NCBI GenBank assembly: GCA_028583405.1 | Contig: CM053256.1 | Location: 12,649,954 to 12,713,953 of the forward strand | Origin: Pogonophryne albipinna | Lineage: Eukaryota; Chordata; Actinopteri; Perciformes; Artedidraconidae | Reading direction: 5' to 3' | DNA length: 64,000 nt | Shown: positions 22,382 to 64,000 of the stretch, in pieces | Layout of the letters: every line of letters begins with the position of its first letter | Position numbering within the stretch: position 1 is the first letter of the stretch | Translations under genes and position numbers: made by a program | The notes under the pieces: model-generated | What the model was told of the DNA's origin: nothing | Database searches by the model: none | What the model saw: the letters and a program-made list of their open reading frames with translations, nothing else

Positions 22382-23742
22382 TGAGGTCGGTAGGATCAGA
22401 AAAGGGACACAGAACGGGGAACAACATCAAAGTGCTAAAAATAATGGAGACGGAAGTTTGAGTCGTATTCAGGACAAGTCTCTCCAAGATCTATTCATGT
22501 AGCAGCAGACAGCTGAGGATACTGCTGCACCGACCCAACTACTCTCATGAATGACCTAAAGCAACTTATTTTATGTAGACGAAACTCTGCAAAGTGTCTT
22601 TTGACACACATCAAAATAGTCATATTTCACTGGTGAATCTATCCTAAGAGAAAATGAGGAAATATGCATATTGTAGGAATTTTGTTCCTAATATTTGTCA
22701 AATGTAACTTTTTAAGATGGATGGAGAAACTAAAAAGGTTACAGTTTAAAAAGAAAAAAAAAAAAAGGAAATATGGCTCTCTTGGGCTGCAGTCAGTTTG
22801 GAACTGTGCCAGTCGGTTAATGCTGTAAATAACTATAAATTGAAGTTTTTATTAATCGGATATCCTATCAGACCGTAAATGGGGTTCGGCCTGTTTGCAA
22901 CAAACAAGTTATCTACAAGTATTTTCCAAAGCATTGCATAGGTTTTTATATTGATTAAACTATTTGTATTTAGCCATTAGTCTCAGTTTTTATCAGTAAA
23001 CTATAAACATTAACTTTTAGCGCTTTCTGCATTTCCATGTATTTTTTATGATAAAAACAAAAAAACAAGATAAAGACTCATCAGTCATCATGTTGCTCAA
23101 ATCCATGCAGGGGCATTTTCATAACATACAAACATTTTCAAGCCAAAAAGCCTCCAAAAGTCATGTTTGGTATACCGAATTGTACCAACTGTACATTTTT
23201 TGTAGTTGTTGTTGATCAAACCAGGGGTCATAGATCAGTATTTGTATTACATATTTACAGATGCTTACTCGGCTTGTCCGGTCTGGAGTTTGCTCTCTTT
23301 GGTCACTGCAAACTCAGTGAACTTTTAAATCTCAAATTTGACAGGATGGATCTTTTATATTTGCTCTAATCTGCGATTATTCCTGCAAATATTGTTGTCT
23401 GGATAAGCAAACCAAAGATTTGCAAAAGTGTTATTTATTTAAGGGGTAACAATTAAGAAGAACAAAATGTTGAAGGTGTCACTCAATGGATCTCTTTTTC
23501 ATAATTGTAAATGTGTATTGTGTGAAAGCAGGGAGAAGCCACAACTTTAAGATATTTTCTTGTACAGTGTCTTTGGAATATGGACATTTTATAACCTTTG
23601 TTTGTCTGTGCTTGCAAATGTTTTTATACTAATGAGTCTTAGCAATAAACATATTTTATCGGATTCCTCATCACCTAATTGCATCACCTGTATCATTTGT
23701 CTTCGACTAGGTCTCGCTTTGTATTATGTTGTGCATAATAAA
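22382..23742 (+). other. st14: probable st14 3' UTR
   Basis: AT-rich, with no coding potential, directly after the stop codon and extending to a polyadenylation signal followed by T/G-rich sequence. An earlier aataaa at 23644-23649 would give a slightly shorter transcript. Confidence 0.55.
23737..23742 (+). terminator. st14: putative st14 polyadenylation signal
   Basis: Canonical aataaa followed within 30 bases by tgcgtgtcttg, a plausible GU-rich downstream element. It is the last good signal before the sequence changes character. Confidence 0.5.
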
Positions 23743-24149
23743 TGCGTGTCTTGTAAGAGCTTGTCTCTCCTCACAGAAGAATTGTAATGAGCATGTACCT
23801 CTCCTCCCCGCCGTGAGCAGCGCGCCTACCTGGGGAACAGAGGTGACAAGCTGAACTCATATTGTGGAATAATACCTGCCTTTGTCAGAGCTCTATCCTA
23901 TTACCCTTCGAGATGGGCCTGTCGACTTCGGGAGGGGGATACACAGACAGTGGGGGTTCCACCATCTCATCTGTCTTCATTAAAAGCAGCGCACCGCTGG
24001 GGGAATAGGAAAATCAACATAGACAGTGCTGCTAATTTATGTATTCATCATTGTTGCTACATGGAAAGCTTTGTTTTGTCGCGGTTCCCCATGCCCACCG
24101 AAGCTACTCGGCAGGCTGATTAACTCTCAGGATTCACACCAGCCAGTTG

Positions 24150-25913
24150 TTTATCGGAAATGGTTTTATTTAAATATAAATATGTGTACAAAGGTACAAG
24201 CAACGATAGCTCATTATTACCAAATAAAGTCTTAATACATTATTAAAAGAATGAACAAACAAATGGCAATTAGTTGTTCCAAAAAAAAAAGCATAGTAAC
24301 TGCATTCAATGATTGATGAACAACTTAGAGAAGAAATTCTGTGGAACAAAATAAATCAACCAAGATAGATACACATGTATATAAAGATACTTTACAATAG
24401 AGCAGCTTACACGCTGTACATTAAGGCTTATATAAAATATAAAAATAAAGACAAGCGATGATGTTTGCCTCCTTACTTGTGACATTTGTTCTCTCATCAG
24501 GCTGCCTGGTAACAGCTTTTTAGACAAATGGCAGTACAGGCGTCCATACTGAAACATCCAGGAAGTGGAATGCAACTGGGCCAGGTGCAGAAACCAATGT
24601 CTCAAACATGAAATGGACATGAATATAAACGCTGAAGATTTTCACTAGACACATCATTTGCATGCAACAGAGAGAAAGTATGGGCTCAGCCATTTGTACA
24701 GATCATTAAGTGTTTCAGGGTAGTACTGTTTCTTGTAAACATTGAGACAATTTGATTGAGATGTAAAACGAGTGTATGGTCCACATTAGGACAACCTTAC
24801 ATGTCTTTCCCCAACTGAGACTGCTGAAGATGACGCTGCATTCAAGTTTATTTCAAGTTCAAGATTGCCCCCATTTTCCAAACCACCACTTTTGATTGTT
24901 CGGGTATCAGCCTCGTCTTCATTTTAACAATCAGAAACAGTACCAGGGAATGGACAGCAGGTTTCAGCCCCAGTTTTCCCCCCATACAATTATCACCATC
25001 TTTGGGTTTTCATGGCCTTATGTTGTCCATCTTGGTACATCACAGTTAACAAATAGCCCTCCATTACAATGATGGCTAAGATACACATTCTCTTCTTTTC
25101 TCCTTCTCCACCGGTAAGCAACACTGCTATCCAACATGTTAGGGTTAAAATCAGAAGAAGATTCAGGAATACAGCTCAAGCCAGAAGTATTCCACCACTG
25201 ATTAAACTTCTACAGTGCCCGTAGCACTTGTTGGTCAGTAGAGCTAGCCTGTTGTGCAGAATAGTTTGTCTTTCTCTGTGGATAGCTCAGCCTTTTGTGA
25301 ATGATCGACACAAATGTGCTTAGAATTTCTTTCGCATGCCAACAAAACACCAAATGACAGACAACAGTAGGTCTTTCATATCGGATTTTTTGAACCTCGT
25401 CCTGTCTTAGCTTCTAATGTCTTCTTTCAGTATTTAAGAGGTCACATTTCATAGTTCAGTAGACTCTGAAAGGCAGGTAAACAGCTACCCCAGTCATTTT
25501 GGCCACCCAAATTCAGGAGATGCATTTAATTTATTTTCTAGTTGGCCCTTGCACTGACAGAATATCTCCACAGGTTTGGGTGGTCATTATGTAGGCATTA
25601 CCTGGTGAGGTATCACACTGTAATCATAACTTTGACTTGAACATCACAATCTGCTGAAATCTCCAGCTCAGGAGCTCTACAGTCAGCATTTTTGTAGATC
25701 CCGTCATCCAACACAACAAATAAAGGTTGGTTATCCAATAACCAACATAAATCATATGGCTCCCTCCATATACTGTCCAAACATGTCCTTGAAGGAACGT
25801 CCGAGTTAAGTAAGTCTCTGTTCATATTAGTCCAGCCACACTTGAATGTGGAGGTGACAATGGTTATCGACTCACTGCTCCTGTACTCTTCTTTTTCAAA
25901 ATATTTTGTCCAA
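24150..25913 (-). other. kirrel3l: probable 3' UTR of kirrel-family gene
   Basis: About 1.75 kb of repeat-free, non-coding sequence between the - strand stop codon and a possible poly(A) signal. No coding exon is seen on either strand. Confidence 0.5.
24165..24170 (-). terminator. kirrel3l: putative kirrel-family gene distal polyadenylation signal
   Basis: tttatt on the + strand is AATAAA on the - strand. It is the most distal convincing signal before the st14 3' end. Other - strand AATAAA copies near 24847 and 25530 could give shorter 3' UTRs. Confidence 0.4.
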
Positions 25914-56310
<30,397 letters not shown>

Positions 56311-57020
56311 TGTTGTAGCTCTGGCCGCTAATTGTGTAGCGTGGAGGGATTCACTCGCTCCTTCTATGAGACTGAGCTGGTTATGGTCCACCGCGGCACC
56401 GAGATCTCACCGGACGGACAAGTGCACTGGGACTCGTCTATAATATCATCCAGTTTAAGGAAATGTCTCTGAGTTGTCCGAACAGTTTGAAAACTCTCAG
56501 TTAACAAATCATCTCCATAGTTGGTAACTTTCCCCACTGCATCAGCTTCTTCTCCGGTATCTGTTCCCTGTCAGGCCGGCACAGCTTTAACCACTCACTG
56601 CGCTCTCTTTAACAGTCCATTAGTGAATCGGGGGTCTCATTCAGTAGCTTCCTCCACAGTCCACTTTTTAACCTGCGTGAGCATGCTGCGCTGGAAAGCG
56701 ATCTCTTCTCCCTGACAGTGCGCAGTGATGAACCCCGGTGAAATTGCCTCTCGCCCCCTCCGCTGGAGTCTCTCTCTCACTCTGTTCCCACTGTAACACA
56801 CTCACCGCTTCTCTCTCACACACTCTTCCCCTGTCGGTCTCTTCTGTTTACTTCTCACTCCCTCTCGCCAATAGGAAATGCGCACTGACAGTCATCTGGT
56901 AGGGAGGGGTACACCAATTCTGCCCGAGCTGAGTCTGAGGAGCCCCTCAGATGCTTGCCAGTGGGGCCAAGCGGCCCCCGCCTCCAGGGCCCCCCGATTG
57001 GCTGACTGGGCGTCATGTGA
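56311..57020 (-). promoter_or_regulatory. kirrel3l: probable 5' UTR and promoter region of kirrel gene
   Basis: Relatively GC-rich sequence with several CpGs immediately upstream of the start codon. CCAAT-type boxes on the - strand are visible as gccaatagg at about 56866 and gattgg near 56996 of the + strand. No TATA box is clear, so the start site cannot be placed. Confidence 0.4.
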
Positions 57021-60000
57021 GGGTATTTAAAACACTTATTGTCAGTGAAATGACTGCCCTGGATATTTGGGTTGAGAAGCCTATGGAGATTTCAATCATA
57101 TTAAATGATAGACAAGCGATTTGGTCCATGCTTGCACAACACACTAATGTAATGTAGGTACATACTTAAAGTGCCATTTAAATCCCCCATGGGAATATAA
57201 CAATACAATATTGTAATACCATTCATGGTTACTAGCTCATTAAAAACCTTTATTTTCAGAATGTTTTCTCCTAACATCTCAAATGCATGCATCTCACCTC
57301 AGGTTGTGATTTAATCATGTATGGAACACTATTTATGAAGTTACAGGACAACCCTTTGCTTTTGTCAATCATTGGTCAATTTTCTGATTTATATACATTT
57401 ATCTGTCGAAAAGTATCCAGTTTAATCCATTTCGCCTTCAGCCAACTTAACGAAGGTGAATCATGAGTAAGATTGCAGCAGAATTGGCTGCACATGTTTT
57501 GCCAAATGGTGAAGTGATTGAAGTCTGAACAAAACAAATCTTTAATTACCGGCTTACACCAATAAAACTGTCAGCATTAACTACATTTGTCTTTTGTTTA
57601 CACAGCTTTCCATCAGACTACTAATGTTTATTTTTTCCAATCTATGTATTGCTATTTCAGTTTACTCACAAATGAGATGTGTTTTAGTTTATATAAGTAT
57701 ATTAATAGTTTATGTAGTGAAGTTCACAGACGTATTTTTGCTAATTATTTTCTTTGAAGTTGACTCACAACAAACCTTTTTCAGGTGCAGTTTGATCTAA
57801 AAAGAGCCTTTTGTTCATTGTCATACGGTGAGCGCTAAAATGAACAGAGAACAGAATCATTATCATATTTCAGCAAAAGCTAAGGCTTTCATAAAGAGAT
57901 GAAAACAGTGCAGTCTATCACTTGCCTGTGGCTGTTTATAGGCTTGTTCTTTGATGTTTTTCATTAGTTATTCAAGGATCTATTGATTAACCAAAAATAA
58001 TAGGCCTTGCAGTCATCTGGTTAATCAGTCTTTCACTTGTATGTGTATTGTAGCAAGCAACGCCTTAATGTAATGTTAACATCCCCCATTCACACTCACA
58101 CACTCAAAACAAACACACATGCGCCCTGTTAATTCAACCAGGTGGTAAGTGCTCCACAAGACTGTAAAAAATGCATCAAAGTGTGCGGTTTTGGACACTA
58201 AGGACTTCAGCATGTGTGGATTTTAGAAAACATCATCCACAAAAATGAGTCTTTTGACATGTTATGCTGCATTTAATTAAAGGCTGAAGTGCATAATGAT
58301 TAGGGCTCACTCCTCATGAGGGTTCTCCCCCAAACACTAGTTTTCAAACCCCCGGGCTGGCCTTCCTGTTTATTGCCTCCCCGTAATGCAAACATAAGGG
58401 TCCCCTGCCAGTAAACACATGTTGATGGAAGAAACAGCTTGCACAGCTGGGAAGCCAACCCAGGTTAGTGTGAGTGAGCACATGGGCAAATGAGCGTGTC
58501 TGAATGTGTGTGTGTTTGTGTCAGGGAAGATTTTACATATGTCAGAATGAGATTTAGGTTGTGAGTAGGGGTTTGAATGTTGGAGATAGACAGTTAGAAA
58601 ATCAAATTATGCTTTGTGTTGTTTTCGGGTGTGTGGGTTTGCAGTGTGAACGTGTGAAATCAACAATGAGTGACTGACGGCAGGGGCTTGTGTGGACAGT
58701 AAAACATCAGGGGGCCCTCACCAGTTGGGCTGTGATAATAAAATCAGCATCCATTGTGTAAAGTCTGTCACTGGGCGTGATGCAGGGATTGAAATGTATG
58801 ATCTCCCACGGCTCACACAGATGGACAGATGAGGGCAAAACAGATACATGCACAAGCATTAGCTTGAGCCAATATTCTTAATTATGCTGGCCTCCGTGGC
58901 ATCAAATGGAGGGCGCCCATACTCCCTAAGCTTTTGAGTGTGTGAATAATTCATAGATAAAAAGGGGGTTTTCAGCTGTGGGTTTATCAATAATAAATAT
59001 GGTTTGATATTTACTAAACTGTTCAGAGGGAGAAAGGGGTGACAGTTAAGACGTCGTTTGCATGGTAATTGTAAGGAGGTAATAAATAAGGTATGAAGTG
59101 GAGATATATGGAAATGTGATTCATAGGGAAATGAGAATAACTTAACAAAATATTATCCCAGTCCCTATTTGACCTGGGGTCAATTAAAAAAGAGATGTCA
59201 GTCGTGGTGAACGGCATGCTGGGCCCTTAAAATAACAATCGCTTTGCTTTCTCTCTTGTCTATCTGAAAAGAGGATCTAACGTTCAAGTGGAGGGAAATG
59301 TATTCATACAGACACAAACCATGTGTTTAGAGTGAATTAATATTAAACTGAATAAAATCAACCTCATTATCTACAGCAGGAAATAGGAGACATTTCTCTC
59401 CTCAAAAGTAAACTAAGCCAGAGGTTGAGGAATGTGAGCTTTGTTTTGTTTCAAAATCTTCTACTGCTATGGGAAACTCTGCATAGTTTTCAATGAAAAT
59501 ACACTGTGCATACATTATATACATTCTATATAAGCATATCAATTAATCATATCATCATGTATTGTTAAAACACACACAAATCAGTTACCCCTAAATTAAT
59601 CTGTATCATAAAAATAAGCTTTGTGTTGTGATTTGAAATATGGCCTGTTAGATTGATGAATATTAACTTAACACTACTCTATACACTGCGGTGTATGTCT
59701 TTGTTTCAGTGTTAGGGTGGCTCTAGGGGTCTAAGGTTTATGCTGCTATCCATATGAGAAACATTACACCAGCTTTTACTGTAATTGTGATATTGAATGT
59801 TGAGCTGATCTGTGTCAACCATAACTCTAAATACCGCTACAAGCTCATAACTCATAAGGACATATACCTTTGCTAGGCAGTGGTATCCATCTGCCCAGCT
59901 CGCAAGCAATTCAAAACCTGTCTCCTCTCTCCCATTCCAATAATATGACGTCAGTTCACTGCACTGGTTTGAAATTTGCAATTAAGCATTTTCTTTATGT

Positions 60001-63000
60001 GTGATTGACGAGCAGGAGGAGGGCCATTAAAGCTGAACACGGACCCGCGGCTCTCTCTGCAGTGTATATGACTATTTCCAGCCACATATCAAATCCATGT
60101 CCTCTGCCCTAATATCAGAATGTGACGCTGGCCACCCATGGATTTTGTTTTTGTCTGTAATGAAAGTCTCTCTAGGGATCTGGTAGAGGGATTCTTTTCC
60201 TCAGGGGTCAAGGAGAGGTTGAAGCTTCTGGTTCAAACTGCGCTTAGAAAAGGGTGTGGATTACAGGAATGTGGCTGTTTAACTCCATTTATACTGATAT
60301 ATGGAAAAGATCTGCAGTCTGACATTACGGTATAGACTGTAGGGACTGAAGGTATATAGGGGCTCTCATGGTGATAAAGTCATCATGACAAAAAGGAGGG
60401 GAAGACATATACCCTATAGCTCTGGTGCATACTTATCAGGATAAAGACTGTTTTGAGTCCTTTTGAAGATTGTTTTATTATCATCTTATAAAAATGCATC
60501 TAAAAAAGCAAATTGTCTTCCTTCTTTTTGCAAGCCAACACTTGTGTGTGTTTTCCCTCACTTTCCATAAAGTGATTACAACATCCCCCAAAATGTAAGA
60601 TTAGATTGATTGGGTCCTTGGCCAGCCTAGCCGTGTCTCCGCTGATAAGTACAGCAGTAAGCTGTCTGAAATATTCATGCACTGATGCAGAGTTGTTGTC
60701 CCTTGATGGGCCTCACCATGTGCAACATCTGTTCCTGATGTCATGCGCGTTCCTGTGTGCCAGAAATGCCCTGATGGCGGACGTGGCATCTCTGCTGTGC
60801 TAAGCCATGTCCAGACACACGGTGCTCCACTCAGCTGCGATAAATATCTGAGATAGTGATCCAGCCGCCTGGACAGAACTATTGAACACTTCTGCTAATC
60901 CATACACATAGATTAGCCTCTGCAGTCTCGCACTGAGATCAGCAATTCTGCCACTCACTGATTGATGTGTCAGTTGATTGTTGGCTCTATCAACAGTTCA
61001 TGATTGTCTGGAGAATATTCCACTGACGCCTTACACCGTGTAGCTCACAGCGATGTGATACAACCTACACAGTAATCTGCCAATGCATTAATGCAGCTCA
61101 TTTGCAATGTGAAGAAAATAATTATATTCCAACGTTGTACTTTGCAGTCGGAACATCATCGTATTATTAAAATGCAAACAGCCAGATTGTTTTGGCCAAT
61201 CCACAAGTGACTCTGACCTCTCATGTCTATGACACGAAAAGGAGACAATGAGAGGGACAGGGGACGGAGTCAGCAACAGCCAAGGTGAATCCTGTCCTGT
61301 ACAATGTCCATGCTAGGTCTCAAAACTACAGTAACCACTGGGTTTGCCTCCCTGTCTGCAGACAATCACATGAATAGGCCACGACTGGCTGCTTGTTTTG
61401 TGCCATGATCCCGTGCTGCTCATGCTGCCGAAAAAATAAATATCCCAGCTCTGCACTGCTATAAATAATGGATGACTCGTCCACTGTCACTTTTCATGGC
61501 ATGTCAAGTCACGGCCTGGCCATTATTAGGGTCTGTCCTCTTCCCCTTTTGTGCCTCTGACTCCAGTTTTGTTATTGTTCTGGTCGACTTGCCTGCACAC
61601 CTCCTCAGTGGGTCGGCTGTCAGTCTTTCTCTGGGTTAGTGCAGTTGATGGTTGCCACAGAGAAGAAAGAGTTGCTTTGGGGGCTGAAACAAGATGGGCG
61701 ATACAGCAAGCCTGTGCTCGAAAAGCAACAGGAAATCTGCCTCGACCTGGAACAGGTAGCAAAGCACTTTCAGCTAAGATGTCATCTGTCTGCTTGCGTT
61801 AGATAACCAGTGCTATTGTGCTGCCTGAGATTTTGTTCGGGAGGGATTGAGCTCATCATCTTGAGACAGACTTTCTGTCGCCCTTAGACCCAATGAATAA
61901 CTCACAGCGTTGCTTTAAAGTAAAAAAAAGGTCTACACCCATGGCAAAAAAGAGGAGACTGCTTACTTTAACAGACACACAATATGTCCCGATCCACCCA
62001 TCCAGCAGAAGAAATCATGGATTATTTACATATGCAGCTGTTTCGAGGAACAATGAATGAGGAACAGCTGGCTGAAGGAAGAGGTTTGAGAGAAAGATAT
62101 GAGAAAAGATTTAGTCATTTGGCCTCTGTTACACAAACACAAGGGTGTGTTGAGGAATCAGAGGGGGATGTTGTTTTAGGGGGGAACGCTAACCCTTATC
62201 GTTTTCAGCTCTCTGTTTGTTCAAAATGTGCCTGGGTGCCACAAGGCCAGGCCAGAGGCAAGTGTTGTCCACCAGCAGCTCTCGGCTCCCGCAGACTGAG
62301 CCAGTCTCTCCATCTGCAGAGTAATAGCATCAAATCAAGGCCTGCAGCAAACAAATCCTGACAGATACTCTCATTTGGGATTCACTTTGGGACAGCTGTG
62401 GTGCCATCCAAAAGGGGGGATGGAGAGGGGGAAGCCAGCAGTCAGTAATGTATGCAGAGTGTCTGCACGTCCTGGATGACAGCAACACGAGCGCTTGTCA
62501 CAGGAGACATCAGTTCTACTTAGTCACAGCGCTGCGGGGCAATCCATATGACTGCAGTGCTGTGCGAACTCTATTAATAGTTATCTACCTTTCAGGAGTT
62601 ATTATGCTGAGTAGGGAATAACAGAGGAATATAAAGGAAGAAGTCCCAAATGAAGGAAGAAAACAGGGGTCTGCAAAGCATCTTTTGTGCCACTTGGCCT
62701 TTTACAACTTAAGAATCCGCCTCCAATCTCCTCTCTCACCCTACCCGTGTTAGCCTATGTGGCTGGGCAGCCTGGTGCCAGACCCACAGTTTATGTGAGA
62801 GGCATAATAAGGATTACTTATGGGGCAGGAAAGGGGGAGGAAGGAGAGACGGAACGGAGGAAAAGATCAGCAGGGGTGGAGTGCAGAGGAGGAATGAGAT
62901 AGAGGAAAAGGAGGCTGGGAGAGATAGGCGGGCTGCTGCAGGGGACTTGTTTACAAATCAAGGTCCTGAGTTGGCCATGGTTAATTTTTCATCATACTCC

Positions 63001-64000
63001 TAAATTAAAAATGTGAGAGTCATCACTTATTTGTCAAATTGTCTTAGCTCAAAAAGGTGGGCGTCACATTGGGTTTGCAAAAGGTCAGGGGAGCCGACCG
63101 GCAGGGAGGGGGAAGACGATCAAAGACTGCTGATCCCACCAAATGACCTGCAAAAATACCTTGTTTAAGGGGCATTTACTCCAAATGGAGTTCCTGCGCT
63201 GTTACACTAACTGGAGATGACATGATTTAAAATGCAACATCTGGAATGGCTTTGGAATACTTATTCGACATACCTTCGGTCCTATATGAATATCGCAAAG
63301 ATATAAACAAAATATACCACCACATACTTATATCCCCTACTTAAGCCTAAAAAGCCTGTAAGTGAATACCCATCTGCTCTAGTCTAAATCAATACCATTC
63401 CTTTCAGTGTAAGCATAAATACGTATCTAACTTTTCCTGTGATTATCATGGCCACTCACATTTGCGGTAATCATATCACGATGCTTCTCCATAAGCATGA
63501 ATATTTAGACATACTATAATGTAAAGCGAATCCATTCCATTTCTGCAGATTATTCTACTGACTGTTGCTGTCCATTATCCCACGACTCTTGTTATTTCCA
63601 TGCTCTTTGGAAAGAAAAGCAACGTGTCTGGAGGAAAACCCCATGCAAATACACAGATAGAATAATCAACCTCCCCTGGCGGTGCTCAGTGTGCCTCATT
63701 TCCAAGATTTCCGAGATTAGAAAGAAAGAGAAGGAAAAAATGATTGAGACTGGTGTTGCTCCTACCTCTTCAAAATTGCAAATGTGTAGATCTATGGATG
63801 AGTGCTTAGCCCACAGCTGCCAGCCGAAGGAGAGAGAGACACAAAGGTCCCTTGTGTTCGAGGCTAAAGACTGGCCAAGGAAGGGAGCTAAAGATCTAGT
63901 GTACCTCAGCTGTCTTTAGGGTCAATAGATCTTTGCCATCTCTCGAAACAAGCCTACAACCCCCACTGTTCTGCCATAGATTGGTCAGCATTGGTAAATC
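57021..64000. other. intergenic sequence upstream of kirrel, no gene recognised
   Basis: No exon, RNA gene or transposon terminus could be supported. Short frames exist (the longest, 61984-62361 +, encodes 125 residues) but show no family motifs or splice partners. The region may hold distant regulatory elements of the kirrel gene, which cannot be judged without comparison with other species. Confidence 0.5.

Noticed and set aside
61984..62361. 125-residue open frame as a gene
   Set aside because: No recognisable motif, no splice partner, Gly/Ser-rich random-looking C-terminal half.

Overview
This is a vertebrate window, most likely from a teleost fish. It has large intron-containing genes with GT-AG splice sites. 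It also carries long TA and GT/AC microsatellites and fish-type mobile elements: a DIRS retroelement, a hAT element, a non-LTR fragment, a MITE, and the short repeat with 'gacgcttttatccaaagcga' that is abundant in fish. All coding regions were assigned by translating exons, matching splice phases and recalling protein families; no database search was possible.

Two protein-coding genes converge tail to tail. On the + strand, 10749-22381 holds 18 consecutive, phase-compatible coding exons of matriptase (st14), a type II transmembrane serine protease. They encode the transmembrane segment, SEA domain, two CUB domains, four LDL-receptor class A repeats and a trypsin-like domain with an intact catalytic triad. 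Only the first coding exon (the extreme cytoplasmic N-terminus) was not found. On the - strand, 56310 down to 25914 holds 15 phase-compatible exons of a Neph/Kirrel immunoglobulin adhesion protein. They encode a signal peptide, five Ig domains, a transmembrane helix and a cytoplasmic tail ending in a QTHV PDZ ligand. Its first intron is about 20 kb and its promoter side lies near 56.4-57.0 kb.

Layout: 1-2510 is a decayed DIRS-type retroelement, truncated by the window edge, with an internal tandem array and its right-hand inverted-repeat terminus. 2.5-10.7 kb is non-coding, with a 1.2 kb internally deleted hAT element inside a TA microsatellite and a non-LTR fragment. 10.7-23.7 kb is st14 with its 3' UTR. 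24.2-56.3 kb is the kirrel gene with its 3' UTR, a MITE, a pair of CRE palindromes and two very long complementary dinucleotide arrays in intron 1. 57-64 kb is intergenic, with nothing recognisable.

The two genes are not obviously one functional system: one is an epithelial membrane protease, the other a cell-adhesion receptor. Their proximity probably reflects conserved linkage with the human 11q24 region, where KIRREL3 and ST14 both lie. I found no undescribed multi-gene system. The most interesting points are the missing serine at the SEA cleavage site of the matriptase, the paralogue identity of the kirrel gene, the complementary microsatellites within one intron, and a duplicated unknown repeat in two st14 introns.
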